Below, one piece after another: positions 59,201 to 60,480 of a DNA stretch of 64,000 nt (position 1 is the first letter of the stretch; each line of letters opens with the position of its first letter). Origin of the DNA: Xenopus tropicalis (taxonomy: Eukaryota > Chordata > Amphibia > Anura > Pipidae); the NCBI RefSeq assembly GCF_000004195.4, contig NC_030681.2:23638482-23702481 (forward strand), given 5' to 3'. The notes beneath the pieces are model-generated. The model was not told the origin of the DNA. It did no database searches and worked only from the letters and a program-made list of their open reading frames with translations. Made by a program: the position numbers and the translations under genes.

Positions 59201-60264
59201 ACTGAGTGACACAAGCGCTCACTCACAGCTCACAGACACTCACTCACTGAGTGATACAAGCGCTCACTCACAGCTCACAGACACTCACTCACTGAGTGAT
59301 ACAAGCGCTCACTCACAGCTCACAGACACTCACTCACTGAGTGACACAAGCGCTCACTCACAACTCCAGCACAGACACTCACTCACTGAGTGACACAAGC
59401 ACTCACTGACAGCTCCAGCACAGACACTCACTCACTGAGTGACACAAGCGCTCACTCACAGCTCCAGCACAGACACTCACTCACTGAGTGACACAAGCGC
59501 TCACTCACAGCCCCAGCACAGACACTCACTCACTGAGTGACACAAGCGCTCACTCACAGCTCACAGACACTCACTCACTGAGTGACACAAGGGCTCACTC
59601 ACAGCTCCAGCACAGACACTCACTCACTGAGTGACACAAGCGCACACTCACAGCTCCAGCACAGACACTCACTCACTGAGTGACACAAGCGCACACTCAC
59701 AGCCCCAGCACAGACACTCACTCACTGAGTGACACAAGCGCTCACTCACAGCTCACAGACACTCACTCACTGAGTGACACAAGCGCTCACTCACAGCTCA
59801 CAGACACTCACTCACTGAGTGACACAAGCGCTCACTCACAGCTCACAGACACTCACTCACTGAGTGACACAAGGGCTCACTCACAGCTCACAGACACTCA
59901 CTCACTGAGTGACACAAGCGCTCACTCACAGCTCACAGACACTCACTCACTGAGTGACACAAGCGCTCACTCACAGCTCACAGACACTCACTCACTGAGT
60001 GACACAAGCGCTCACTCACAGACACTCACTCAGTGAGTATAATACCAGCAGTGAGACTCACGTAGTGAGTTTCCGAGTCCAGAAAAGCACTCCCGGCCAG
60101 AGTTCCCGAAGCTGCACTGCCCGGCCCAAACTGCCCTTGATTTGCGCCAGGAGCTCATTGGATTCCCGGTCCAGCCGATTTGCGTAGGGAAGTAGTAAGT
60201 TGTACACGATTTCCTTTTGGGGGGTAAATCCCAGCTCCTCGGCCCTGTCCTCTGCCGCTCCCAT
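2274..60264 (-). CDS. psme4: psme4: proteasome activator complex subunit 4 (PA200), complete 46-coding-exon gene
   Basis: PA200 is a single-chain HEAT/ARM-like alpha-solenoid that caps the 20S proteasome without ATP, in nucleus and cytosol. In mammals it promotes degradation of acetylated core histones in spermatogenesis and DNA repair. I assembled it exon by exon: 46 coding exons, all GT-AG, every junction in phase, 5,487 nt, 1,828 aa plus stop (human 1,843). Landmarks: QKEIVYN near residue 16; DWDPYVPQ at the end of exon 7; [20 protein letters not shown] in exon 14; bromodomain-like region at about 1635-1723; a basic PKKRKR stretch at 1722-1727; C-terminal CYYA, the Hb-Tyr-X-like docking tail. 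The start is the ATG at 60264: an in-frame TAA lies 15 nt upstream, no ATG occurs in the 150 nt before it, and G is at +4. The N-terminus is about 13 residues shorter than human and lacks its Pro/Gly-rich stretch. I see no frameshift or internal stop. Identification rests on recalled human PSME4 and is close to certain. Confidence 0.97.
3005..3138 (-). CDS. psme4: psme4 coding exon 45
   Basis: Residues 1740-1784, [20 protein letters not shown] through LNDPQPIE. Acceptor TCTTAG, donor GTAAGT. Confidence 0.96.
3708..3870 (-). CDS. psme4: psme4 coding exon 44 (basic NLS-like motif)
   Basis: Residues 1686-1740, [20 protein letters not shown], then [17 protein letters not shown], ending DTIPSG. 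The basic PKKRKR run (1722-1727) resembles a monopartite nuclear localisation signal, which fits the nuclear role. Acceptor TTTAAG, donor GTAAAG. Confidence 0.96.
4317..4785 (+). pseudogene. CR1/L2-type non-LTR retrotransposon fragment (reverse transcriptase C-terminal part)
   Basis: The plus strand reads [12 protein letters not shown], then ELGDP, then (after a frameshift) [20 protein letters not shown] and [15 protein letters not shown], then [16 protein letters not shown] with a stop. This order of motifs is typical of the region C-terminal to the reverse-transcriptase core in CR1/L2-like LINEs. Frameshifts and stops show it is dead. It lies in psme4 intron 43, opposite to the gene. Confidence 0.75.
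4790..5152. repeat. Unclassified interspersed repeat
   Basis: A CpG-containing stretch between the LINE fragment and the minisatellite. It has weakly complementary segments (CGAAAGTTACGAAATTTTG near the left, TTTTTTGTAAGCGTAACCC near the right) and ends in GATAAATGGGCCCCTTAG. This looks like a MITE, but I could not fix its ends. Confidence 0.4.
5174..6095. repeat. 34-bp minisatellite, about 27 copies
   Basis: Unit built from GTCAGTATGGGTCTGTATGT plus GAGTGGATAGATAG. Some units lack one GATA (30 bp), and some carry GTGTATA for GTGGATA or GTGTGGG for GTATGGG. Located in psme4 intron 43. The higher-order mixture of 30- and 34-bp units suggests slippage and unequal exchange. Confidence 0.97.
7081..7260. 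mobile_element. Harbinger-like MITE, family A copy 2, perfect TTA duplication
   Basis: Starts GGGGGAAGACACACAGAGC and ends GTGTGTATTTGCCC, with TTA on both sides (7078-7080 and 7261-7263). The inner arms GTAGCAGCTACT and AGTAGCTGCTACT also pair. Same family as 218-405. TTA duplication and G/C-rich termini fit PIF/Harbinger-type mobilisation. Confidence 0.75.
7262..7605 (-). pseudogene. Degenerate Tc1-like transposase fragment
   Basis: The minus-strand frame reads [19 protein letters not shown], the conserved block around the catalytic Glu of Tc1 transposases, preceded by a decayed second-Asp block ([20 protein letters not shown]). This is a Tc1 lineage distinct from the one at 62133. The N-terminal half is missing and the second catalytic Asp is lost. 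Family-A MITE copy 2 abuts it directly. Confidence 0.8.
7941..8096 (-). CDS. psme4: psme4 coding exon 43 (bromodomain-like region)
   Basis: Residues 1634-1685, [20 protein letters not shown], then [20 protein letters not shown], then [12 protein letters not shown]. It covers the first part of the region described in mammals as bromodomain-like and acetyl-histone binding. Acceptor CCATAG, donor GTATTT. Confidence 0.95.
8267..8412. repeat. Short interspersed repeat ending in CTTACAATCTAAGG
   Basis: Begins TATGCAGCACTGTACAG and ends GAGCTTACAATCTAAGG. Related pieces occur at 44540-44690, 51950-52020 and 62041-62090 (the ATAAAGCGCCAACATATTC type). Recognised as a dispersed family, class not determined. 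Remaining parts of intron 42 (8097-8807) show nothing else. Confidence 0.5.
8808..8936 (-). CDS. psme4: psme4 coding exon 42
   Basis: Residues 1591-1633, [20 protein letters not shown] through [10 protein letters not shown]. Phase 0; acceptor TTTCAG, donor GTGAGT. Confidence 0.95.
9955..10425. repeat. Interspersed repeat family G, copy 1 (inverted partner at 19105)
   Basis: Shared landmarks with the copy at 19105-19577, in opposite orientation: TAACAGGAAGTAGTG, CATTTAGTGATGGGCTG, ACTTAAAATGGCAAATTTCT and AAGTATATTTTTATG. The first part of intron 41 (8937-9954) has no feature I recognise. Confidence 0.7.
10540..10625 (-). CDS. psme4: psme4 coding exon 41
   Basis: Residues 1562-1590, [20 protein letters not shown] then MHLLPLLFK. 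Acceptor TTACAG. The donor GTCTGT departs from GTRAGT. Confidence 0.93.
10836..11044 (-). CDS. psme4: psme4 coding exon 40
   Basis: Residues 1492-1562, [20 protein letters not shown] through [15 protein letters not shown]. Acceptor TTTTAG, donor GTAAGT. Confidence 0.96.
11187..11444. mobile_element. Short hAT element with perfect 8-bp target duplication
   Basis: Ends TAGGGATCCCTAAC and GTTGGAGATCACAG, decayed versions of the CAGGGGTCCCCAAC hAT terminus. They are flanked on both sides by CTTTAGGG (11179-11186 and 11445-11452), an exact 8-bp duplication. 258 bp, no transposase. Located in psme4 intron 39. Confidence 0.8.
11832..12796. mobile_element. Non-autonomous hAT element nested in the 11815 MITE, with internal minisatellite
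   Basis: Terminal repeats CAGGGCCGCCATCAG (left) and the complement of CTGATGGCAGCCCTG (right) match at 14 of 15 positions. Flanks CATACACG (11824-11831) and CATACATG (12797-12804) form an 8-bp duplication with one mismatch. The left interior (11892-12471) is a minisatellite; the right interior is a CpG-rich unique part with paired GGCCCC-type arms. No transposase frame. The long open frames here are products of the repeat. Confidence 0.8.
11892..12471. repeat. Minisatellite with variable C-run, about 16-18 copies
   Basis: Unit AGTACATTGGTAGCCAGCAG followed by a run of C (or GGGCCC...) of 6 to 14 bases, giving 30-38 bp periods. The first two units are degenerate. Lies wholly inside the nested hAT element. 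Confidence 0.97.
13589..13720 (-). CDS. psme4: psme4 coding exon 39
   Basis: Residues 1448-1492, [20 protein letters not shown] through [10 protein letters not shown]. Acceptor TTTTAG. The donor GTACTG is weak but phase-compatible. Confidence 0.95.
14225..14316 (-). CDS. psme4: psme4 coding exon 38
   Basis: Residues 1418-1448, [20 protein letters not shown] then [10 protein letters not shown]. No ATG-started frame covers it, so it is easy to miss. It was placed by homology and its borders (acceptor CCTTAG, donor GTAAGC). Confidence 0.94.
14746..14850 (-). CDS. psme4: psme4 coding exon 37
   Basis: Residues 1383-1417, [20 protein letters not shown] through [10 protein letters not shown]. Phase 0; acceptor TAACAG, donor GTAAGT. 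Confidence 0.95.
14977..15129 (-). CDS. psme4: psme4 coding exon 36
   Basis: Residues 1332-1382, [20 protein letters not shown] through [11 protein letters not shown]. Phase 0; acceptor TTTTAG, donor GTAACT. A long (AT)n tract begins about 34 bp upstream of the acceptor. Confidence 0.96.
15163..15246. repeat. (AT)n microsatellite, about 42 units
   Basis: Uninterrupted AT run starting about 34 bp upstream (in gene direction) of the exon-36 acceptor at 15130. Part of psme4 intron 35. Confidence 0.98.
15328..15655. mobile_element. Fold-back MITE family C, copy 1
   Basis: Ends AAAGCTGGCCACACACGTGG and the complement of CGTGTATGGCCAGCTTT, flanked by ATT on both sides. The interior holds paired arms (CTGAATCG, AGGCGCCTTCTATGGC). 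The same element occurs inverted at 33737-34072 and truncated at 61345-61541. Confidence 0.75.
15933..16058 (-). CDS. psme4: psme4 coding exon 35
   Basis: Residues 1290-1331, [20 protein letters not shown] through [14 protein letters not shown]. Phase 0; acceptor TTACAG, donor GTTTGT. Confidence 0.96.
16325..16394 (-). CDS. psme4: psme4 coding exon 34
   Basis: Residues 1266-1289, [20 protein letters not shown] then MAE. Acceptor CCCCAG, donor GTACAG. Confidence 0.93.
16663..16816 (-). CDS. psme4: psme4 coding exon 33
   Basis: Residues 1215-1266, [20 protein letters not shown] through [15 protein letters not shown]. The first half is variable and the second half conserved. Acceptor TAAAAG, donor GTAAGT. 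Confidence 0.93.
17518..17599 (-). CDS. psme4: psme4 coding exon 32
   Basis: Residues 1188-1215, [20 protein letters not shown] then PICPYKI. The end has diverged from human. A fold-back MITE sits 44 bp upstream of its acceptor TTTTAG. Donor GTATGT. Confidence 0.93.
17644..17955. mobile_element. CpG-rich fold-back MITE family B (Harbinger-like)
   Basis: The outer terminal repeats of about 38 bp are nearly identical: GGGCTCTGGTACACGGGGAG at one end and its complement at the other. A second inverted layer (GGCGACTAATCTCCCCGAGT) and a third (GCCATCCCACCGGCGAAC) lie inside, so the whole 312 bp can fold on itself. Flanks TTA and TCA suggest a 3-bp duplication with one change. It is inserted 44 bp upstream of the exon-32 acceptor. 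Confidence 0.8.
18782..18911 (-). CDS. psme4: psme4 coding exon 31
   Basis: Residues 1144-1187, [20 protein letters not shown] through [10 protein letters not shown]. Acceptor TTTCAG, donor GTATGT. Confidence 0.95.
19105..19577. repeat. Interspersed repeat family G, copy 2 (inverted relative to 9955)
   Basis: Reverse-orientation copy of 9955-10425, recognised by CATAAAAATATACTT, AGAAAACTGCCATTTTAAGT, CAGCCCATCACTAAATG and CACTACTTCCTGTTACAG. Located in intron 30. Intron 29 (19996-20530) holds only a short TCACACGTGGCG/GTGTGACA palindrome at about 20390-20465. Confidence 0.7.
19942..19995 (-). CDS. psme4: psme4 coding exon 30
   Basis: Residues 1126-1144, [17 protein letters not shown] flanked by split codons. 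Acceptor TTACAG, donor GTAAGC. Confidence 0.94.
20531..20661 (-). CDS. psme4: psme4 coding exon 29
   Basis: Residues 1083-1126, [20 protein letters not shown] through [13 protein letters not shown]. Clearly less like the human protein than its neighbours. Acceptor TTAAAG, donor GTAAGT. Confidence 0.92.
20766..20794. repeat. Poly-C tract in intron 28
   Basis: A C run of about 20 bases after CCCCGCC. Similar homopolymer C or G runs occur at 18104-18117 and 42332-42346. Nothing else recognised in intron 28 (20662-21158). Confidence 0.9.
21159..21368 (-). CDS. psme4: psme4 coding exon 28
   Basis: Residues 1013-1082, [20 protein letters not shown] through [12 protein letters not shown]. One of the best conserved segments of the protein. 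Donor GTAAGG. Confidence 0.97.
21468..21599 (-). CDS. psme4: psme4 coding exon 27
   Basis: Residues 969-1012, [20 protein letters not shown] through VRQQQFK. Phase 0; acceptor GTGCAG, donor GTATGC. Confidence 0.96.
21755..22655. mobile_element. Roughly 0.9-kb element with long imperfect inverted ends
   Basis: Left arm motifs CACCTTTTACCTTGGGCTGG and AACACAGGGTACTTTC reappear inverted on the right as CCAGCCCAGGGTAAAAGGTA and GAAGGTACCCTGGAGCTGG. The arms extend over at least 100 bp at modest identity. No transposase frame. Class not determined; located in intron 26. Confidence 0.6.
22797..22892 (-). CDS. psme4: psme4 coding exon 26
   Basis: Residues 937-968, [20 protein letters not shown] through [10 protein letters not shown]. 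Phase 0; acceptor TTGCAG, donor GTGAGC. Confidence 0.96.
23197..23228. repeat. (GA)n microsatellite in intron 25
   Basis: About 15 AG units within a purine-rich stretch that continues to about 23420. The rest of intron 25 (22893-23795) shows nothing further. Confidence 0.95.
23796..23858 (-). CDS. psme4: psme4 coding exon 25
   Basis: Residues 916-936, [20 protein letters not shown] then E. Phase 0; acceptor CTACAG, donor GTATGT. Confidence 0.96.
23976..24074 (-). CDS. psme4: psme4 coding exon 24
   Basis: Residues 883-915, [20 protein letters not shown] through LVKKSMENR. Phase 0; acceptor CTACAG, donor GTAAGT. Confidence 0.96.
24160..24215 (-). CDS. psme4: psme4 coding exon 23
   Basis: Residues 864-882, [18 protein letters not shown] after a split His codon. 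Acceptor TATCAG, donor GTATAT. Confidence 0.94.
24502..24558 (-). CDS. psme4: psme4 coding exon 22
   Basis: Residues 845-864, [18 protein letters not shown]. Acceptor TCCTAG, donor GTAAGT. Length is a multiple of three. Confidence 0.93.
24705..24985. repeat. Interspersed repeat family H, copy 1
   Basis: Shares TAAGTAATTGTTACT, CTGACTGTCCCTTCTCAG, CTCCTGCTGCACAAATATGG and AGAGGAACATG with 40830-41005, in the same orientation. Located in intron 21. Confidence 0.7.
25087..25142 (-). CDS. psme4: psme4 coding exon 21
   Basis: Residues 826-845, [18 protein letters not shown]. Acceptor GTGTAG, donor GTAAGT; ends one base into a split Asp codon. Confidence 0.93.
25143..25573 (-). other. psme4: psme4 intron 20, no recognised element
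   Basis: Contains a loose palindrome around TTGTGATTGGCTTAAACAAG (about 25310) but no bounded repeat. Introns 18 (25925-26585) and 17 (26802-27160) are likewise plain. Confidence 0.5.
25574..25669 (-). CDS. psme4: psme4 coding exon 20
   Basis: Residues 794-826, [20 protein letters not shown] through LQGERVTH. Acceptor TTAAAG, donor GTAAGT. Confidence 0.94.
25767..25924 (-). CDS. psme4: psme4 coding exon 19
   Basis: Residues 742-794, [20 protein letters not shown], then a less conserved stretch ending in ELDMS and a split Arg codon. Acceptor ATCTAG, donor GTAAGT. Confidence 0.95.
26586..26801 (-). CDS. psme4: psme4 coding exon 18
   Basis: Residues 670-741, [20 protein letters not shown] through [20 protein letters not shown] and K. 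Phase 0; acceptor CCATAG, donor GTATGG. Confidence 0.96.
27161..27228 (-). CDS. psme4: psme4 coding exon 17
   Basis: Residues 647-669, [20 protein letters not shown] then SE. Acceptor CTCCCAG, donor GTAAAG. Confidence 0.95.
27229..29460 (-). other. psme4: psme4 intron 16, first 2.2 kb from the left, no recognised element
   Basis: AT-rich intronic sequence without coding similarity, bounded inverted repeats or tandem repeats, apart from short homopolymers (a G run at 28497, a C run at 28777). Confidence 0.5.
29465..29815. repeat. Interspersed repeat family E, copy 1
   Basis: Landmarks TATGTTATAGAATG, TTAGCAACCTTTCAGTTGG, GACTCAGTAACCAAAAACTA, GCTGCTGAATAAAAAGC and TCTCAGAATATTGAG recur in the same order at 37980-38372 and, more diverged, at 46800-47195. 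Confidence 0.7.
30166..30235 (-). CDS. psme4: psme4 coding exon 16
   Basis: Residues 624-647, [20 protein letters not shown] then LTI and the first base of a split Asn codon. Acceptor TTTCAG, donor GTAAGT. Flanked by two introns of about 3 kb each. Confidence 0.95.
30368..30389. repeat. (TA)n microsatellite in intron 15
   Basis: About 11 TA units close to the acceptor side of exon 16. Confidence 0.95.
30734..31841. mobile_element. hAT element, 1.1 kb, perfect 8-bp target duplication, internal minisatellite
   Basis: Begins CAGTGCTGTCCAACT and ends with its inverted copy AGTTGGACAGCACTG. CACTATGG flanks it on both sides (30726-30733 and 31842-31849). Subterminal motifs GGCGGCCCGCGGGGCC (left) and GGCCCTC... 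(right) are typical of hAT ends. The interior is non-coding apart from tandem repeats at 31186-31662. No transposase, so mobilised in trans. Located in psme4 intron 15. Confidence 0.88.
31186..31662. repeat. Minisatellite inside the hAT element, units of about 33-35 bp
   Basis: Unit AGAGTATGGCACACACAGGC plus AGGGTAGGGAAGGC, mixed with a second unit type (CAGCCAAGAATGGCACACAC, then AGTGAAAGTATGGCAC). The two types alternate in a higher-order block seen at about 31210-31310, 31330-31430 and 31440-31540. Confidence 0.93.
32045..32276. mobile_element. Small hAT-type MITE
   Basis: Ends CAGTGTCGGACTGGGG and the complement of CTGGGCCAGTCAGACACTG. Flanks CAAGCATT and AAAGCAGT match at 6 of 8 positions, a decayed 8-bp duplication. 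It lies about 200 bp from the 30734-31841 hAT element. Confidence 0.65.
33140..33262. mobile_element. Palindromic CCAAT-box MITE family J, copy 33140
   Basis: Near-perfect inverted halves: TAACCCATAGCAACCAATCA and its mirror ATTGGTTGCTATGGG, bordered by AAGTTTGC and GCAAACTT. Each half carries an inverted CCAAT motif. Further copies: 40440-40575, 42208-42318, 49603-49770 and 51804-51942, with a half copy near 32465-32535. Confidence 0.75.
33404..33502 (-). CDS. psme4: psme4 coding exon 15
   Basis: Residues 591-623, [20 protein letters not shown] through [11 protein letters not shown]. Acceptor TTTTAG. The donor GTGCAA is non-optimal but needed to keep phase 0. Confidence 0.94.
33737..34072. 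mobile_element. Fold-back MITE family C, copy 2 (inverted)
   Basis: Starts AAAGCTGGCCATACACGCAC and ends CACGTGTGTGGCCACCTT. The interior GATAATATCGTACGAAACC..., GCGAGTCGACC, GGCGCCATAGAAGGCGCC and GAAGGAGGTAGAAATCC is the reverse of 15328-15655. Located in intron 14. Confidence 0.75.
34510..34660 (-). CDS. psme4: psme4 coding exon 14
   Basis: Residues 540-590, [20 protein letters not shown] through [13 protein letters not shown]. The last residue is Lys where human has Met. Donor GTACCA is weak, but the phase and the next exon fit. Confidence 0.94.
34770..34834 (-). CDS. psme4: psme4 coding exon 13
   Basis: Residues 519-540, [20 protein letters not shown] then D and a split Arg codon. Acceptor ACCTAG, donor GTATGT. 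Confidence 0.95.
34971..35060 (-). CDS. psme4: psme4 coding exon 12
   Basis: Residues 489-518, [20 protein letters not shown] through [10 protein letters not shown]. Phase 0; acceptor CCTCAG, donor GTAAGA. Confidence 0.95.
35315..35501 (-). CDS. psme4: psme4 coding exon 11
   Basis: Residues 426-488, [20 protein letters not shown] through [14 protein letters not shown]. Highly conserved with the mammalian protein. Acceptor GTTTAG, donor GTGAGC. Confidence 0.97.
35736..36330. repeat. Interspersed repeat family F, copy 1
   Basis: Ends AAAGGAGAACTAAATCC and the complement of GGTTTAGTTATTCTTT form inverted termini. The internal motif ACATTATGTTTTGGGCTTCT recurs in the truncated copy at 38373-38700. 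Located in intron 10. Confidence 0.65.
36571..36836 (-). CDS. psme4: psme4 coding exon 10
   Basis: Residues 338-426, the longest coding exon (266 nt): [11 protein letters not shown], then [20 protein letters not shown], ending LVIPPVLE with a split Lys codon. Donor GTGAGT. Confidence 0.97.
36837..37743 (-). other. psme4: psme4 intron 9, no recognised element
   Basis: Plain AT-rich intronic sequence; no bounded repeat or coding similarity seen. The same holds for intron 7 (38958-39579). Confidence 0.5.
37744..37836 (-). CDS. psme4: psme4 coding exon 9
   Basis: Residues 307-337, [20 protein letters not shown] then [11 protein letters not shown]. Phase 0 at both ends; acceptor CTTAAG, donor GTAAGT. 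Confidence 0.96.
37980..38372. repeat. Interspersed repeat family E, copy 2
   Basis: Termini TTCACCTTTAACTTTTAGCA and its inverted counterpart AAAAGTTAAAGGTGAACT. The interior is collinear with 29465-29815. A truncated family-F piece (38373-38700) follows directly in intron 8. Confidence 0.75.
38835..38957 (-). CDS. psme4: psme4 coding exon 8
   Basis: Residues 266-306, [20 protein letters not shown] through [11 protein letters not shown]. Phase 0 at both ends; acceptor CTACAG, donor GTGAGT. Confidence 0.96.
39580..39654 (-). CDS. psme4: psme4 coding exon 7
   Basis: Residues 241-265, [20 protein letters not shown] then PYVPQ. Acceptor TTCCAG. The donor GTAATA is one of the weaker ones in the gene. 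Confidence 0.95.
40440..40575. mobile_element. Palindromic CCAAT-box MITE family J, copy 40440
   Basis: Decayed copy: TGACCCATAGAAACAAATAA on the left, TAATTGGTTGCTATTGGTGA on the right. Confidence 0.6.
40830..41005. repeat. Interspersed repeat family H, copy 2
   Basis: Collinear with 24705-24985 (see the landmarks there). Located in intron 6, about 110 bp from exon 6. Confidence 0.7.
41119..41182 (-). CDS. psme4: psme4 coding exon 6
   Basis: Residues 219-240, [20 protein letters not shown] ending on a complete Gly codon. Acceptor TTCCAG, donor GTAAGT. Confidence 0.95.
42044..42178. repeat. 36-bp inverted repeat (hairpin) with 63-bp loop
   Basis: The left arm 42044-42079 (starting GAAGAGTAAGGTGCATTCCG) and right arm 42143-42178 are complementary at 35 of 36 positions. 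Located in intron 5. Confidence 0.95.
42208..42318. mobile_element. Palindromic CCAAT-box MITE family J, copy 42208
   Basis: Arms GTAACCCATAGCAGCCAATC and GATTGATTGCTGTAGGCAC; partly decayed right half. Confidence 0.65.
42641..42985. repeat. Interspersed repeat with inverted halves (family I)
   Basis: Begins TTAAAGGAACAGTAACACC and carries CACTGGTAAAACTGGT early and ACCAGTTTTACCAGTG late, plus GTAGCCATGGGGGCAGCCAT against ATGGCTGCCCCATAGCTAC. This is a palindromic DNA-element layout in intron 5. The remaining part, 41183-42040, holds GC-rich sequence I cannot classify. Confidence 0.65.
43205..43354 (-). CDS. psme4: psme4 coding exon 5
   Basis: Residues 169-219, starting [14 protein letters not shown] and running through the [11 protein letters not shown] region to CKGF. 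Donor GTAAGC; phase 2 at both ends. Confidence 0.95.
43355..43916 (-). other. psme4: psme4 intron 4, no recognised element
   Basis: No bounded repeat, tandem array or coding similarity recognised. Confidence 0.5.
43917..43961 (-). CDS. psme4: psme4 coding exon 4 (45 nt)
   Basis: Residues 154-169, a small exon encoding [15 protein letters not shown]. Acceptor TTTCAG, donor GTAAGT. Its length is a multiple of three, so skipping it would keep the frame. Confidence 0.92.
43962..46795 (-). other. psme4: psme4 intron 3, left part, mostly unclassified
   Basis: Contains a decayed short interspersed repeat at about 44530-44690 (TATGCAGCACTGTGCATTTA). A 181-codon minus-strand open frame at 45756-46301 has no protein family I recognise and no coding-like features. 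Confidence 0.45.
46800..47195. repeat. Interspersed repeat family E, copy 3 (diverged)
   Basis: Landmarks AATATGTTGTAGAGTGG, CTGACCCCAGCAGCCAATAA, GAGAGCTGCTGAACAAAAAG and GTCTCAGAAAAGC keep the order of the other two copies. Confidence 0.65.
47956..48195. mobile_element. Fold-back MITE family D, copy 1
   Basis: Starts AAAGGTCCCCATACATGGGC; the right end ATCTCTATGGGGGCCTT is its imperfect inverse. Internal palindromes GCCAGATATCGATTGGCC and GATAGTAGCTGCCGATAGTA. Located in intron 3. Confidence 0.65.
48917..49210. mobile_element. Fold-back MITE family D, copy 2, with a large internal palindrome
   Basis: Begins AAAGGTCCCCATACACAGGC like copy 1. A near-perfect palindrome spans 49052-49184: arms of about 60 bp starting CCCTGGGGCCAAACGATCAT, with a centre near 49115. 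The right terminus is not clear. Confidence 0.7.
49603..49770. mobile_element. Palindromic CCAAT-box MITE family J, copy 49603
   Basis: Arms CAGCAGCCAATCG and TAGTTGCTATGGGTTGCTGC, with outer TTATTAACATTAGGAAAATC. Diverged in the middle. Confidence 0.6.
50686..50802 (-). CDS. psme4: psme4 coding exon 3
   Basis: Residues 115-154, [20 protein letters not shown] through HLGLNWFP, with split codons at both ends. Acceptor TTATAG, donor GTAAGT. Confidence 0.95.
51171..51311 (-). CDS. psme4: psme4 coding exon 2
   Basis: Residues 68-115, starting with the last base of a split Thr codon followed by [15 protein letters not shown] and running to [11 protein letters not shown]. Acceptor CTGCAG, donor GTAAGT. 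It follows the largest intron, about 8.75 kb. Confidence 0.95.
51495..51760. mobile_element. Short-inverted-repeat element of the TTTCCCCGAAAATAAGAC type
   Basis: Left end TACCCTGTTTCCCCAAAAAT and right end TTTTCGGGGAAACACGGTA are inverted copies, and AAAATAAG(G/A)CACC(C) motifs repeat along the arms. Possible TA duplication at both edges. I know this end sequence as a widespread vertebrate DNA element but cannot assign its superfamily. Located in intron 1, about 180 bp from exon 2. Confidence 0.6.
51804..51942. mobile_element. Palindromic CCAAT-box MITE family J, copy 51804
   Basis: The clearest copy: AAAAGGCACTAAGTTTGCCC, CCATAGCAACCAATAAG, then CTGATTGGTTGCTATAGG and GGCAAACTTAGAGCCTTTT. 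Confidence 0.75.
51950..52020. repeat. Short interspersed repeat fragment (ATAAAGCGCCAGCATATTCC)
   Basis: Same family as 8267-8412 and 62041-62090, ending AGAGCTTACAATCTACAAGG. Confidence 0.55.
52021..57600 (-). other. psme4: psme4 intron 1, central 5.6 kb, no bounded element recognised
   Basis: AT-rich intronic sequence. Open frames here are short, lack similarity to families I know and are not flanked by convincing splice sites. Old repeats too decayed to recognise by eye are likely. Confidence 0.45.
57640..57945. repeat. 27-bp CpG-rich minisatellite, about 11 copies
   Basis: Unit GGGCACAAGCGCCCGCTCAC plus TCTCCCA, with CACTCCC/TCTCCC alternation. Because 27 is a multiple of three, all frames stay open, producing artefactual open frames. 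Shares the ACAAGCGC core with the next array. Confidence 0.97.
57995..60032. repeat. 45- to 49-bp minisatellite, over 40 copies, at the 5' end of intron 1
   Basis: Unit CACAGACACTCACTCACTGA plus GTGACACAAGCGCTCACTCA plus CAGCT, with length variants (CAGCTCCAGCA for CAGCT, CAGCCCCAGCCA at the left end). Read in the gene's direction it is G-rich and contains repeated GTGAGT hexamers. It ends about 30 bp from the exon-1 donor. Confidence 0.97.
60062..60264 (-). CDS. psme4: psme4 coding exon 1
   Basis: Residues 1-67 plus two bases of codon 68. It begins [20 protein letters not shown] and ends at WTRKLTT, with donor AC|GTGAGT. Reading past the donor gives an in-frame TGA at once (ACG TGA). The N-terminus is shorter than in mammals, and conserved sequence starts at PQKEIVYN. 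Confidence 0.95.
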
Positions 60265-60480
60265 CTCCTTGTCCGTTTACTCTCCGGTTCTCTCCCCAAC
60301 TCTCTCTCTCAGGCTGCCGGTGACGAAGCAACCAAAGACAGGGCGAACGCGTCACCGTGACTGCCTCAGCGCGTCACTTCCGCCCCTCTCTAAGAGCCTG
60401 TGTCACTAATGGGCGGGCTCTAGTTAGCGAGCGGGACAGGCTGGCGTTGGCGGACTTTGTTTCGTTCCCAGTGCTGAGAT
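60265..60480 (-). promoter_or_regulatory. psme4: psme4 CpG-rich promoter and 5' UTR
   Basis: CpG density rises sharply from about 60060 to 60480 compared with the AT-rich surroundings. On the minus strand 60382-60370 reads CGGAAGTGACGCG, a joined ETS and CRE-like site typical of housekeeping promoters. A GC box (GGGCGGG) lies at 60411-60417 and a further TGACG half-site at about 60321. There is no TATA box. No ATG occurs on the minus strand between 60265 and 60420, so the leader appears free of upstream start codons. The transcription start is not determined. Confidence 0.7.

Noticed and set aside
57995..60032. Regular repeat spacing resembling a CRISPR array
   Set aside because: Units are directly abutting without unique spacers, in a vertebrate intron; it is a minisatellite.
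57485..60187. His/Ser/Thr-rich repetitive proteins of 60 to 230 codons on the plus strand
   Set aside because: The 27-bp and 45-bp minisatellite units keep the frame open; there is no conserved domain and no gene structure.
60030..60355. Minus-strand frames starting upstream of the psme4 ATG, possible uORFs
   Set aside because: Their starts are TTG or GTG rather than ATG; no ATG occurs in the stretch, so they are unlikely uORFs.
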